From Streptococcus tangpeifui (GTDB lineage: Bacteria > Bacillota > Bacilli > Lactobacillales > Streptococcaceae): a stretch of 64,000 nucleotides of DNA. The translations under genes and the position numbers were made by a program. The DNA lies in contig NZ_JAAKDU010000003.1 of the NCBI RefSeq assembly GCF_011038795.1, forward strand, positions 124,001 through 188,000. Direction: 5' to 3'. Positions 36,671 through 45,853 of this stretch are shown one piece after another. Below the pieces are notes generated by a model. It had not been told where the DNA came from. It searched no databases and was given only the letters and a program-made list of their open reading frames with translations. Position 1 is the stretch's first letter. Each line of letters opens with the position of its first letter.

Positions 36671-38764
36671 CTAGTTTTCTTCCTTTTTCTTTCCTGTAAA
36701 GAAGACTGTAAATGTCATGATCAGACCGACTAGGCTGAGGGCGGTTGCTGATTTCTCCTCGGTCCCCGTTTCCGGCAAGGACTTAGCCTCAGTTCGCTTA
36801 ACTTGTTTAGCTTGAGCAGCGGTTGACTGATTTCCTGTCTTGTCAGCGAGAGGTGTGAGGTTAAAGCTAGCACTTGGTAGAGCTTGAGTTTCTCGTTGAG
36901 CTCTTGCTTCAGACTGATTTTCTTTAATCAATTGGTCGCTGATAATAGCTTGACCGACTGGCTGACCTTGACGATTGACATAGGTCTCTATAGTCAGCAG
37001 ATGACGACCATCAGGTCGGTCTTGATAGGTATGGGCCGTTTGAACGGTGACATAGGTCTTGTGGTTCATCTCCGGTATATCAACCGTTTTACCGGCAGCC
37101 TCTTGATCTTTGATGTATTGGACAAAGGTTTCGGTATCAGGATCAATCGCACCGATCAGGGGAGCATTGCGCAACACAGAGAAACCATCACCACCACCAT
37201 AGAGGAAGTCGTTGATGACCACCTTGTAGGTCTGACTCGGATCAATTTCGCTGCCGTCATCCTTATAAGCTTTGACCACTTTATAAGGTGTTTCCTTGCC
37301 CCCAGCAGGATTATCGGTATAGAGATAGTGAAGCCCAGCCATTTGAAAGAAATAGCGTTGTTGCTCGTCATATTGTTGGTTAAGGGCGTCATAAATCTGT
37401 TGGCCTGTCAGCTGAACAACTTGTAAGACATTACCAAATGGCTGAACGGCTTGGGCAGCTCCCCAAGTGATAGATTTGTCAGGATTAACAATCAAATCTG
37501 AACGAACACCACCATTATTTGTTAAAGCGAAATCAACATCAGGATAGGTTTTACGAGCAATGGTCAATTGTCCTTGAGTAACCAAATCACCAACAGCTGT
37601 TTCCTTATCTTGGTTGGTCTCCCGAGTGATAGCTTGAGGAAATGTAGCAGTTCCGATTTTAGCCTGCGTGACAGTTTTCACTCGCCTGCTGGCATCGTCA
37701 ACAATAGCTTGAAGGTCAGGACTACCTGCCTTACCTGGTGCTACAGGAATAATTTGAGCGCTTGGGATATCAGTAAAATCACCTGTATCGGTATCTAAGA
37801 CGCCGCGAACATCTTCAAAAGCCTTACCTTGGGAAGTGGCCTGAACGACGCGTGTTCTGCCAACCACCCCATTAGCGTACTTGTGACTGTGACCGGCAAA
37901 GAAAATATCGACACTGTTGTCTGGATAAATTTGGTTGAGCTTATTAAGGATCGGCACAGCATCACCTTCGAGTTCACCCGCATCATTGTCAGCAGCGACG
38001 TGAGCCAGAACACCGATAGCATGGACGCCTTGGTCATTCAATTCCTTGGCATATTTGGCAATGGTTTCGGCCTCATCTAGGAAAGTGTAGCCTTCGAGAT
38101 TTTTCCTCAAGACAAGATTGGGAATTTCAGTCGTGACAATACCAATATAGCCCATCTTGACTTCTTTACCATTAATAGGAATAGTTTTGATAGCATAGGG
38201 CTGCCAGCCAAAGGGAATCTGATTCGTCTTTTGGTCAATGATATTGGCGGCTAGGATCTGCTGTTTAGCAGCTTCTTGCTGGCCATCAGCTGAATATTGG
38301 TCGACAATAGGATCGAATTTACCCGGTTCCGGTGCTTGTCCCTGAACGATTCGGTTGTACTCAGCTAAACCTTCATCAAATTCGTGATTACCAATAGTTC
38401 CGAATTGGACATCCATTTGATTAAAGGCTTTAACAGTTGGTTCATCCTGCAGAAGACCTGAATTGGCAGGACTGGCTCCAACCATATCACCGGCTTGTAC
38501 TCGAGTCGTGTCACCCTGTGGATGCTCAGCTTGGAATTGCGTCTGAGCATCATCCATATAAGCATCAAGCTGGGCAACACCGCCGGCATCCCTGACAGGT
38601 CCATCTGGCATAGAAGCCGTCCCCGTCGTATCCAAGGCTCCGTGAAAGTCATTAACGCCAAGAACTTGGACATCTACTTGATCTGCCGCTACCTGAATGG
38701 ATAAGAAACTGGCTCCAGCTACCAAAGCAAGCAGTGAACTTTTTAAAAATATGTGTTTTTTCAT
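36671..38764 (-). CDS. Cell-wall 5'-nucleotidase / 2',3'-cyclic phosphodiesterase family protein
   Basis: 697 residues. Signal peptide MKKHIFLKSSLLALVAGASF up to about residue 28. Metallophosphatase domain: QVLGVNDFHGALD (first metal ligands), GTIGNHEFDEG, AGHSHKYANG. The C-terminal nucleotidase domain has TNNGGVRSDL and YGGGDGFSV, the nucleoside-binding loop. LPETG near residue 665, a hydrophobic helix and KKKEEN anchor it to the wall. Such enzymes dephosphorylate extracellular AMP/ATP to adenosine, which dampens immune cells in related pathogens, or scavenge phosphate and nucleosides. The ATG at 38764 has GGAGG 5 bases upstream; one four codons earlier does not. Confidence 0.93.
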   Translation of the reverse strand: MKKHIFLKSSLLALVAGASFLSIQVAADQVDVQVLGVNDFHGALDTTGTASMPDGPVRDAGGVAQLDAYMDDAQTQFQAEHPQGDTTRVQAGDMVGASPANSGLLQDEPTVKAFNQMDVQFGTIGNHEFDEGLAEYNRIVQGQAPEPGKFDPIVDQYSADGQQEAAKQQILAANIIDQKTNQIPFGWQPYAIKTIPINGKEVKMGYIGIVTTEIPNLVLRKNLEGYTFLDEAETIAKYAKELNDQGVHAIGVLAHVAADNDAGELEGDAVPILNKLNQIYPDNSVDIFFAGHSHKYANGVVGRTRVVQATSQGKAFEDVRGVLDTDTGDFTDIPSAQIIPVAPGKAGSPDLQAIVDDASRRVKTVTQAKIGTATFPQAITRETNQDKETAVGDLVTQGQLTIARKTYPDVDFALTNNGGVRSDLIVNPDKSITWGAAQAVQPFGNVLQVVQLTGQQIYDALNQQYDEQQRYFFQMAGLHYLYTDNPAGGKETPYKVVKAYKDDGSEIDPSQTYKVVINDFLYGGGDGFSVLRNAPLIGAIDPDTETFVQYIKDQEAAGKTVDIPEMNHKTYVTVQTAHTYQDRPDGRHLLTIETYVNRQGQPVGQAIISDQLIKENQSEARAQRETQALPSASFNLTPLADKTGNQSTAAQAKQVKRTEAKSLPETGTEEKSATALSLVGLIMTFTVFFTGKKKEEN

Positions 38765-38917
38765 AAACACCTCCATAATTTTTTCTAACCAGCATAAGTT
38801 TACAATGAAAAGCCGAATATTTCAAGAGTATTTTGTTTTATCATTCAAATTAAAGCGAACAAACCAAAAAAATAAACAGTCATGGTTTGCTGAATAGTTT
38901 TCATAGAAACTTATTGC

Positions 38918-38960
38918 TTGACTTTGCTAACCCAAGAGACTATAATAATTCTCACGAGAA
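38918..38960 (+). promoter_or_regulatory. rcrR promoter with operator palindrome at the start site
   Basis: TTGACT (38918-38923), 17-base spacer, TATAAT (38941-38946). TTCTC-AC-GAGAA (38949-38960) is a 12-base palindrome covering the expected transcription start, a typical site for autorepression by a MarR-type protein. Confidence 0.75.
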
Positions 38961-38992
38961 CTAGTTGTTTTCAAGAAAAGCGAGGTATTTTC

Positions 38993-39421
38993 ATGAAAGA
39001 TCCTTTTGATACTTTCAGAAACTTTATCAATTCTATGGAAACTAGCGTTCAGGAATTAGCAAAAGCTCACGGGGTAGAGCACTTAGCTGGCCCTCAGGGA
39101 TTCACTGTCTCTTACCTTTTCGAAAATCGGGGCAAGGAAATTTTCATTAAGGACATAGAGGAAAAGCTGGAGATTTCCAAGTCTGTCGCTAGTAATCTCA
39201 TTAAACGGATGGAAAAGAATGGGTTCATCCAAGTCAAACCTTCTCAAAAGGACAAACGTTACAAGCAAATCGTTCTGACTGATTTAGGTTTGGACAAGGC
39301 AGAGAAGTTAAAGGTTTTTCGAATCAAAATTCATGAGAAAGTTCTGAATGGTATTGATAAGCAAGACATGGAAGTTGCCCGTCGGGTTTTTACGCAACTG
39401 AAATCAAATTTAGAAAAGTAG
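38993..39421 (+). CDS. rcrR: MarR family regulator RcrR
   Basis: 142 residues. Winged helix of the MarR type: KDIEEKLEISKSVASNLIKR as recognition region, then FIQVKPSQKDKRYKQIVLTD as the wing. It is followed 7 bases later by two ABC exporter genes, exactly as rcrR-rcrP-rcrQ in S. mutans, where RcrR represses the operon and affects competence, stress tolerance and (p)ppGpp metabolism. The longer in-frame start at 38918 overlaps the promoter; the ATG at 38993 has GCGAGG upstream. The symbol rests on gene order and family, not on measured identity. Confidence 0.85.
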   Translation: MKDPFDTFRNFINSMETSVQELAKAHGVEHLAGPQGFTVSYLFENRGKEIFIKDIEEKLEISKSVASNLIKRMEKNGFIQVKPSQKDKRYKQIVLTDLGLDKAEKLKVFRIKIHEKVLNGIDKQDMEVARRVFTQLKSNLEK

Positions 39422-39428
39422 GAAGAAT

Positions 39429-41258
39429 ATGTTCAAAATATTTAAACGCTTAAGCGCTAAAGAATGGGGCATGATTGTTCTGTCGACTATCTTTATCTGT
39501 TTAGCAGTTTGGATGGATTTGAAGACACCTGAGTATATGTCTAAAATCACAACCTTACTGCAAAATAAAGGGACGACAACCTCAGACATCATGGACCCTG
39601 GTTCAAAGATGCTGATGTTCTCCTTCGGCAGCTTTTTGATGGCTGTCTGTGTTGGCTTTTTAGCAGCCAGAACCGCTGCTAGTTTTACCACTCGCCTGCG
39701 CTCAGATATTTTCAATCAAGTAGCTGATTATTCGCAAGCTGAAATCAAGCAGTTTTCTGTTCCGAGTCTCTTAACACGGACAACCAATGACTTGACCCAG
39801 CTGCAGATCATGATTACCATGGCTATGCAAGTGGTCACACGGGGACCAATTATGGCAGTCTGGGCTCTGACAAAAATTTGGGGGAAGAGCGGTGATTGGA
39901 CCAAGGCTGTCGGTGTGGCTGTTTTAATTGTTTTCATTCTCTTGTCTGTTCTCTTATTTGTAGCTTTCCCCCGCCAACGTAAGGTTCAGGGATTAACCGA
40001 TGACCTTAATGCGACGACCCGTGAATCTTTGACAGGTGTTCGAGTTGTTCGTGCTTACAATGCCGAGGCTTACCAAGATAAAAAATTCCGTGAGGAAAAT
40101 GAAAATTTGACCAAGCTCAATCTCTTTGTTTATCGGCTGATGTCCTTGATGAACCCTGTGATGACTATGGTTTCCAGCGGTTTGACGTTAGCGATTTATT
40201 GGATTGGGGCGCATTTGCTTTCGGATGTTTCCATTCCCAAGGTTGACAAGACTAGCCCTATGGTCATGAAAATGGTAGCAGAAGCTACTAAGGCTGTTAA
40301 AGACCGTATTTCCATTTTTAGTGACATGGTAGTTTTCTCTTCTTATGCCATGCAGGTTGTTATCGGCTTTATGATGATGGTGGCTATTTTTATCATTCTG
40401 CCAAGAGCCTTGGTTTCTGCTAAGCGGATTAATGAAGTATTAGCTTTGAAATCATCTGTTACATTCAAGAAAGAGTCCAAATCTGATAACGGGCATAAAG
40501 GAGAAGTGGAAGTTCACGATGTTTCTTTCCGCTACAGCAAGAATTCGGCAGCCGTTATTGAGCACGTCTCTTTCAAGGCAGAAAAAGGACAGACGATTGC
40601 CTTTATCGGTTCGACCGGTTCTGGTAAATCAACCTTGGTCAATCTCATTCCACGTTTCTATGATGCCACCGAGGGTTGGATCAAGATCGATGGTGTCAAG
40701 GTGCAAGACTACAGCCACGATGACCTCAACAATAAGGTGGGCTATATTCCTCAAACGGCTGTCCTCTTTAGCGGCACCATCCGTTCCAATATGGAATTCG
40801 GTGAAAGCGCTCAAGGGCGCTTGAGTGATGACGCTATTTGGGAAGCTCTTGAGTTGGCTCAAGCTAAAGACTTTGTCCAAAGCAAGGACAAGGGTCTGGA
40901 TACCGAAGTGGCCCAAGGAGGAACCAACTTCTCAGGCGGGCAAAAACAAAGATTGGCTATTGCCCGCGCTCTTGCCCGTAAGCCTGAAATTCTCATCTTT
41001 GATGATTCCTTCTCAGCTCTGGACTATAAGACCGACAGAATTTTGCGTGAGGAACTCAATAAGAAAACTGGTGATTTAACTAAACTGATTGTTGCCCAAC
41101 GGATTTCAACTATCATGGATGCTGATCAAATCATTGTGCTTGATCAAGGTAAGGTCGTCGGTCAAGGGACTCACAAGGAACTGCTGGCCGGCAACCCTGT
41201 CTATCAAGAAATTGCTTACTCACAACTTTCAAAGGAGGAATTGGAAAATGAAGACTAA
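39429..41258 (+). CDS. rcrP: ABC exporter subunit RcrP
   Basis: 609 residues: six membrane helices (with an inserted hydrophilic loop DVSIPKVDKTSPMVMKMVAE near residues 270-300), then an ATPase domain. Walker A GSTGSGKST, signature FSGGQKQR, Walker B ILIFDDSFSALD with Asp for the catalytic Glu, so this is the degenerate-site partner of the heterodimer. It starts 7 bases after rcrR and overlaps rcrQ by 11 bases. In S. mutans RcrPQ influence competence and stress tolerance; the exported substrate is not established. Confidence 0.9.
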   Translation: MFKIFKRLSAKEWGMIVLSTIFICLAVWMDLKTPEYMSKITTLLQNKGTTTSDIMDPGSKMLMFSFGSFLMAVCVGFLAARTAASFTTRLRSDIFNQVADYSQAEIKQFSVPSLLTRTTNDLTQLQIMITMAMQVVTRGPIMAVWALTKIWGKSGDWTKAVGVAVLIVFILLSVLLFVAFPRQRKVQGLTDDLNATTRESLTGVRVVRAYNAEAYQDKKFREENENLTKLNLFVYRLMSLMNPVMTMVSSGLTLAIYWIGAHLLSDVSIPKVDKTSPMVMKMVAEATKAVKDRISIFSDMVVFSSYAMQVVIGFMMMVAIFIILPRALVSAKRINEVLALKSSVTFKKESKSDNGHKGEVEVHDVSFRYSKNSAAVIEHVSFKAEKGQTIAFIGSTGSGKSTLVNLIPRFYDATEGWIKIDGVKVQDYSHDDLNNKVGYIPQTAVLFSGTIRSNMEFGESAQGRLSDDAIWEALELAQAKDFVQSKDKGLDTEVAQGGTNFSGGQKQRLAIARALARKPEILIFDDSFSALDYKTDRILREELNKKTGDLTKLIVAQRISTIMDADQIIVLDQGKVVGQGTHKELLAGNPVYQEIAYSQLSKEELENED

Positions 41259-42996
41259 AAAGACCTCTCTAATCAGCCAAATGACTCCTTATTTGAAAGG
41301 ATACAAGGCTCTCTTTGGTCTAGCTGTTATCTTTTCTATTGTTTCCAGTACCATTACCGTGATTGGACCAGATAAGCTGAAAGAGATGACCGATACCATG
41401 ACCAAGGGACTGGCTGGTAAGATTGACTTGGATAAAATCGGTTCCATTGCCATGACCCTTGCTCTTTTGTATATTGGCGGAGCAATTGTCTCTTATATGG
41501 CAAGCTTTATCGTTTCAACCCTAATTCAACGTTTTTCACAACGTTTGCGGGATGCAATTGCTGACAAGATTAACAAGATTCCCCTCAAATACTTTGATAG
41601 TCACGCCCAAGGGGATACCTTATCGCGGGTAACCAATGATGTTGACTTGATGACCCAATCCTTTAACCAAAGTCTGGTCACCATGGTTTCGGCTATTGTA
41701 CTTTTAATTGGATCCATCTTGATGATGATAAAAACCAACGGTGCTTTAGCAGGAACGGCTATTGGCTCAGTCTTGGCAGGCTTTGTACTGACTGGCTTTA
41801 TCATGGCTCGCAGTCAACCGCTCTTTAAAAAACAACAGGCTAACCTAGCTGAAGTCTCTGGCTATGTTGAAGAAATTTACACTGGCCACAATATTGTGAC
41901 TAGCTATAATGCCCGCCAAGAAACCAAAGAAGTCTTTGAAAAACTTAATAAGAATCTCTACACTAGCATGTGGAAGTCCCAATTTTTCTCGGGTATTATG
42001 ATGCCCATGATGCAGTTCATCGGAAACTTTGGTTATGTCATGGTCTGTATCGTTGGGGCCCGCATGGCCATCAATGGCGATATTACTATGGGAACTATTG
42101 TTGCCTTCATGACCTATGTTCGCATCTTTACCCAGCCGATTTCTCAAATTGCTCAAGGCATTACCCAACTCCAAGCGGCTAGGGCTGCCATGGGACGCGT
42201 CTTTGAATTCCTTGGTGAAGAAGAAATGGAAGTTGAAGACGCTAAAACTAAGCAACTGGACAAGGTTAAGGGAGATGTCGCCTTTGAAGATGTTTTCTTT
42301 GGCTACAACCCTGACAAAACTATTATTCATGACTTCTCAGCACAAGCCAAGGCTGGTCAAAAAATTGCCATTGTCGGCCCAACAGGTGCTGGTAAAACGA
42401 CCATTGTTAATTTACTCATGCGATTTTATGAAATCAACAAAGGTAAAATTTCTATCGATGGTGTTAATATCCACGACATGAAACGATCAGAAGTCCATGA
42501 TGCCTTCTCCATGGTCTTGCAAGATACCTGGCTCTTTGAAGGAACCGTTAAAGAAAATCTGATTTTCAACCAAGACCATATCACAGATGAACAGGTGCTG
42601 GCGGCGACCAAGGCTGTCGGTGTCCACCACTACATTAAGACCCTGCCTAAAGGCTATGATACTGTTCTGGATGACTCGGTTACCCTATCTGTCGGACAAA
42701 AGCAGCTCATGACTATCGCTCGGGCCTTGCTCAAGGACTCACCGCTCCTGATTTTGGACGAAGCAACCTCATCGGTTGATACTCGGACAGAGGAGTTGAT
42801 TCAAAAGGCTATGGACAAACTGATGGAAGGACGGACATCCTTCGTCATCGCCCACCGCCTGTCTACTATCCGCAATGCCGATTTGATTTTGGTCATGAAA
42901 GATGGTAATATCATCGAACAAGGTAACCACAATGAGCTAATGACTCAGAATGGCTTCTATGCGGATCTCTATAATTCACAATTTGTTTCTGCCTAA
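41248..42996 (+). CDS. rcrQ: ABC exporter subunit RcrQ
   Basis: 582 residues. Membrane domain then ATPase domain with Walker A GPTGAGKTT, a degenerate signature LSVGQKQL and Walker B LLILDEATSSVD with the catalytic Glu. The ATG at 41248 sits within the last 11 bases of rcrP (ATGAAGACTAA), preceded by AAAGGAGG about 10 bases upstream; the longer frame from 41089 is inside rcrP. In S. mutans small peptides encoded in the 3' end of rcrQ have been reported to act on competence; I did not try to place them here. A terminator follows at 43008. Confidence 0.9.
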   Translation: MKTKKTSLISQMTPYLKGYKALFGLAVIFSIVSSTITVIGPDKLKEMTDTMTKGLAGKIDLDKIGSIAMTLALLYIGGAIVSYMASFIVSTLIQRFSQRLRDAIADKINKIPLKYFDSHAQGDTLSRVTNDVDLMTQSFNQSLVTMVSAIVLLIGSILMMIKTNGALAGTAIGSVLAGFVLTGFIMARSQPLFKKQQANLAEVSGYVEEIYTGHNIVTSYNARQETKEVFEKLNKNLYTSMWKSQFFSGIMMPMMQFIGNFGYVMVCIVGARMAINGDITMGTIVAFMTYVRIFTQPISQIAQGITQLQAARAAMGRVFEFLGEEEMEVEDAKTKQLDKVKGDVAFEDVFFGYNPDKTIIHDFSAQAKAGQKIAIVGPTGAGKTTIVNLLMRFYEINKGKISIDGVNIHDMKRSEVHDAFSMVLQDTWLFEGTVKENLIFNQDHITDEQVLAATKAVGVHHYIKTLPKGYDTVLDDSVTLSVGQKQLMTIARALLKDSPLLILDEATSSVDTRTEELIQKAMDKLMEGRTSFVIAHRLSTIRNADLILVMKDGNIIEQGNHNELMTQNGFYADLYNSQFVSA

Positions 42997-43007
42997 TGCT
43001 GGCAGCA

Positions 43008-43037
43008 AATCCCGAGCCCAAAAGGCCGGGATTTTTT
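43008..43037 (+). terminator. Terminator of rcrRPQ
   Basis: AATCCCG (43008-43014) pairs with CGGGATT (43027-43033), with an inner GCC/GGC extension, followed by Us. Confidence 0.88.
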
Positions 43038-43081
43038 GTACACGCAGAGAAAATCAGAAAGTTTGACACAGAGTCATTAAT

Positions 43082-43140
43082 TTAAAGATTCAAGGAAAGC
43101 TGATCTTTTCGCACAGCCTTGTAGGCGGGTTTAGTTTGCG
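43082..43140 (+). repeat. Dispersed intergenic repeat, family B, copy near rcrQ
   Basis: AAAGATTCAAGGAAAGCTGA then TTTTCGCACAGCCTTGTAGG and GGTTTAGTT. It matches the 15481-15533 copy in block order. Confidence 0.5.
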
Positions 43141-43401
43141 ACTACGATTACTGTGATTTTAAAAAAGTATCAACAGAACAGTTAGGAGAGCAGCGCGATG
43201 CAAATAATAGTATAAGAAAGACTAGAAAATTCAGCTATCAACGATGAGGAGAAGAAGGGAGTTTTTCTACTTTAAGCTGTATTTTCAAATCATTTCAGAA
43301 AATAAGTATTTTTTCAAAAAAAGACTTACGAAAAAATCTTTATTTTGCTAAGATAAATAGTGACTCAATGAGTTCGATAGCTTAATTAATAGTCTGTAAA
43401 A

Positions 43402-43484
43402 ATGAGCTTTTTCGAGGAGAAACAGACCCTTCTAGGGTTTTGATGTTCTCGCTTTTTGAAAGACTCTTTTTTATTGGCTTGTAA
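43402..43484 (+). promoter_or_regulatory. Two tiny overlapping upstream ORFs in the MFS leader
   Basis: 43402-43443 encodes MSFFEEKQTLLGF and its TGA overlaps the ATG of 43443-43484, which encodes MFSLFERLFFIGL. AGGG lies before the second ATG. Two 13-codon frames joined as TGATG just before a drug-exporter gene could be leader peptides; this may also be chance in AT-rich DNA. Confidence 0.3.
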
Positions 43485-43515
43485 ATCGCTTTTACCGATT
43501 GAAAGGAGAATTTTT

Positions 43516-44943
43516 TTGAAAGAACATACGCAAATGACTACTGGCAAGGCAGCTGTCCCTGTCAAACATCCTTGGCTAGCTATGGCGGGGTTGCTCATTG
43601 GTGCCTTCGTTGGGATGTTGTCCGAAACATCACTCAATATTGCCCTGCCTAAATTAGAAACAGCACTGGGCGTAGGGACCTCATCCCTGCAATGGCTGGT
43701 AACCGGTTATATGCTGGTTATCGGAATTGTCCTGCCCTTGTCTAGTCTGATTTCTAAGTGGTTCACGACCCGCCAAACGGTAATCTTCGCCTTAATCGCT
43801 TTTATTGGTGGTTCAATTATTTCAGCCTTGGGAACAGACTTCGGTATGGTACTGGCTGGTCGAATGATTCAGGGTATCGGAACTGGCTTGATTATCCCCT
43901 TGCTTTTTACCGTAGCCATGAAAATATTCCCTATGCAAAAATTGGGAGCTGCTATGGGGGTCAATGCCCTAGTTATCATGTTTGCACCAGCAGTGGGCCC
44001 TACCTTGACAGGACTGCTCTTGGCCAAACTGTCTTGGCGTTATATTTTCTGGGCTTTTGCCCTTATCTTGATTATCGCTTTGCTCCTATCTCTTGCCTTT
44101 TTGAGAAATATTGCAGAGCTGACCAAACCCAAGGTTGACTTCCTGTCTGTTTTGTCAAGTGTTCTTGGCTTTGGTGCCCTAGTTGTCGGTGTCAGCTTCG
44201 CCAGCGAAAACGGCTGGGGGTCTTCGATTGTCCTAGGTTCACTTGTTATTGGTATTCTAATTTTAGCTTTCTATACCTATCGCCAGCTGCAACTGAAACA
44301 CCCTATCCTCAATTTGAGAATCTTTTCTAAACTGGACTTTAGTACGGCAGCCATTCTGGTAATGTTAGACTTTGCAATTATCCTGTCAGCTATGTATCTC
44401 TTCCCGCAATTCATTCAAAATGGGATGAGCCTGCCAGTTGCGATGACCGGGATTATCATGTTACCTGGCGGTATTGTCAATGCCATTGTCTCAGCAGTAT
44501 CCGGCCGTCTGTATGATACGCTAGGGGCACCAATTCTTGCTAGACTGGGATTTGCTATTGCGGTAATCGGGGCTATCATGCTGCTTTTGGTAAAACCGAG
44601 CTCATCTGTCGCCTACATTATTACAGCTCACATCGTCTTAATGATTGGTTGTCCTTTGGCTATGTCACCTGCCCAAACCCATGCTCTCAATAGTTTAAGG
44701 GGGGCAGAATCTGCTGATGGTTCAACCATCATGAACACCATGCAACAAATCATTGGTGCTATTGCCACAGCGTTGGCAACCAGTTTCTTGGTCCTCGGTC
44801 AAAAGCATTACCAAGGTGAAAGCAAGGCTCTTGCCTTTACCAATGGTGTTCACTATGGATTTTATTTCACCTTAGGTTTGGCAGTGATCGCCTTTGTGCT
44901 AAGCTTGACCTTGAGAAGACACAAGAATAGACTAAGAAAGTGA
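43516..44943 (+). CDS. MFS drug exporter, DHA2 (EmrB/QacA) type
   Basis: 475 residues with 14 hydrophobic helices. Motifs: LNIALPKLETALG after helix 1 (the D/N-x-x-x-x-A-L-P region of DHA2 proteins), AGRMIQGIGTGLIIPLLF (motif C-like region), and MFAPAVGPTLTGLL in helix 5. Drug/proton antiporter; substrate unknown. Start: TTG at 43516 with AAAGGAGA 7-8 bases upstream gives MKEHTQMTTG; ATG at 43534 is the alternative; the ATG at 43456 lies before the ribosome binding site. It stands between rcrQ and a betaine-type ABC operon, in the segment separating rcrRPQ from relPRS. A terminator follows. Confidence 0.88.
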   Translation: MKEHTQMTTGKAAVPVKHPWLAMAGLLIGAFVGMLSETSLNIALPKLETALGVGTSSLQWLVTGYMLVIGIVLPLSSLISKWFTTRQTVIFALIAFIGGSIISALGTDFGMVLAGRMIQGIGTGLIIPLLFTVAMKIFPMQKLGAAMGVNALVIMFAPAVGPTLTGLLLAKLSWRYIFWAFALILIIALLLSLAFLRNIAELTKPKVDFLSVLSSVLGFGALVVGVSFASENGWGSSIVLGSLVIGILILAFYTYRQLQLKHPILNLRIFSKLDFSTAAILVMLDFAIILSAMYLFPQFIQNGMSLPVAMTGIIMLPGGIVNAIVSAVSGRLYDTLGAPILARLGFAIAVIGAIMLLLVKPSSSVAYIITAHIVLMIGCPLAMSPAQTHALNSLRGAESADGSTIMNTMQQIIGAIATALATSFLVLGQKHYQGESKALAFTNGVHYGFYFTLGLAVIAFVLSLTLRRHKNRLRK

Positions 44944-44980
44944 TTCTCAAAGAATCAGCTTAAACGTATACCGAAATAGC

Positions 44981-45011
44981 AAACAGTTGGGAGAAATCCC
45001 AGCTGTTTTAC
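44981..45011 (+). terminator. Terminator after the MFS gene
   Basis: AAACAGTTGGGA - GAAA - TCCCAGCTGTTTT, 12-bp stem with one G-U and a GAAA tetraloop. Confidence 0.88.
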
Positions 45012-45400
45012 TTTATCTATATCAAATTTTTAACCATTTTAGCAATTTATGGTATCCTAGGAGAAATTCATGATCATAGCGGTGATTTAGAGATAGGCTT
45101 CCTTTCTTAGGCCGAGTTTCATCTAATCATACTAAAGACTTACGGGAATGGTCCGAAGGTCTCGCTGATTTCTGCTTTTTTAACAGCCAGCTACCAATAA
45201 TTAGAAGTAAAAGGTGACTGATCTTATTGAGCAGCTATAATCATCTATTCAAATATTGGTTTCAATAGCTATTAGAGTCTGGTTAGGCTAATTGCTAAAG
45301 GAGAAGCATGCGGGTAGTAAATCGTTGCAGCTTTGTTCTGAGTGTGTTAGAGTGATATAGTAAAACTTTTTTACCATATTAAATTCTAAGAGGGAGGAGA
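45012..45400. other. Intergenic stretch before the MarR/ABC operon
   Basis: No gene seen in about 390 bases. 45360-45374 reads GTAAAACTTTTTTAC, an imperfect palindrome about 33-47 bases before the MarR start, a possible autoregulatory operator. GGGAGGAG before the ATG is a strong ribosome binding site. Confidence 0.4.
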
Positions 45401-45406
45401 GAAATT

Positions 45407-45853
45407 ATGAAACTTACTAGGGCTCAGTCTTATGCACGACTGCGGGATGAACAGTTTTCATTATATGAAGATTATGCCAGAAAACATGGCATGAACAGCA
45501 AATCTCTATTTGTCTTGATGTGGGTTTATCATTTCCCCTCAGGCATGACACAAAGACAGCTAGCTGAGAGGACCTTTTCGACCAAACAGGTCATGCAGGC
45601 TATTATCAAAAATTATTTAAAAAAGGGCTGGGTTTACTTGGAAGCCAGCCAGTTAGACAGGCGCCAAAAAATTGTGAAATTGACAGAAAACGGAAATGAG
45701 CAGGTTAAAGAACTGATCGGCCCACTGCAGCGTTATGAAGCCGAAGCTATGGCCAGTTTATCTGAGGAGCAGCAGGAGCAGCTTTTAGCGGCGACTCAGG
45801 CCTATTCACAAAAGTTTAAAGAGCTGATAGAAAATACGGGAGACGACCTATGA
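45407..45853 (+). CDS. MarR family regulator of the betaine-type ABC operon
   Basis: 148 residues. MarR winged helix: MTQRQLAERTFSTKQVMQAI as recognition region, then WVYLEASQLDRRQKIVKLTE as wing. It heads a five-gene operon, its stop overlapping the first permease by four bases (ATGA at 45850), so it very probably controls transport. In other Firmicutes, GbsR-type MarR-like proteins sense choline and repress betaine uptake genes; by context this one could do the same, but the ligand is not shown. Confidence 0.88.
   Translation: MKLTRAQSYARLRDEQFSLYEDYARKHGMNSKSLFVLMWVYHFPSGMTQRQLAERTFSTKQVMQAIIKNYLKKGWVYLEASQLDRRQKIVKLTENGNEQVKELIGPLQRYEAEAMASLSEEQQEQLLAATQAYSQKFKELIENTGDDL

Noticed and set aside
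41845-42330. 161-codon minus-strand frame in rcrQ
   Set aside because: Lies opposite the conserved ABC membrane and ATPase domains; no start signals.
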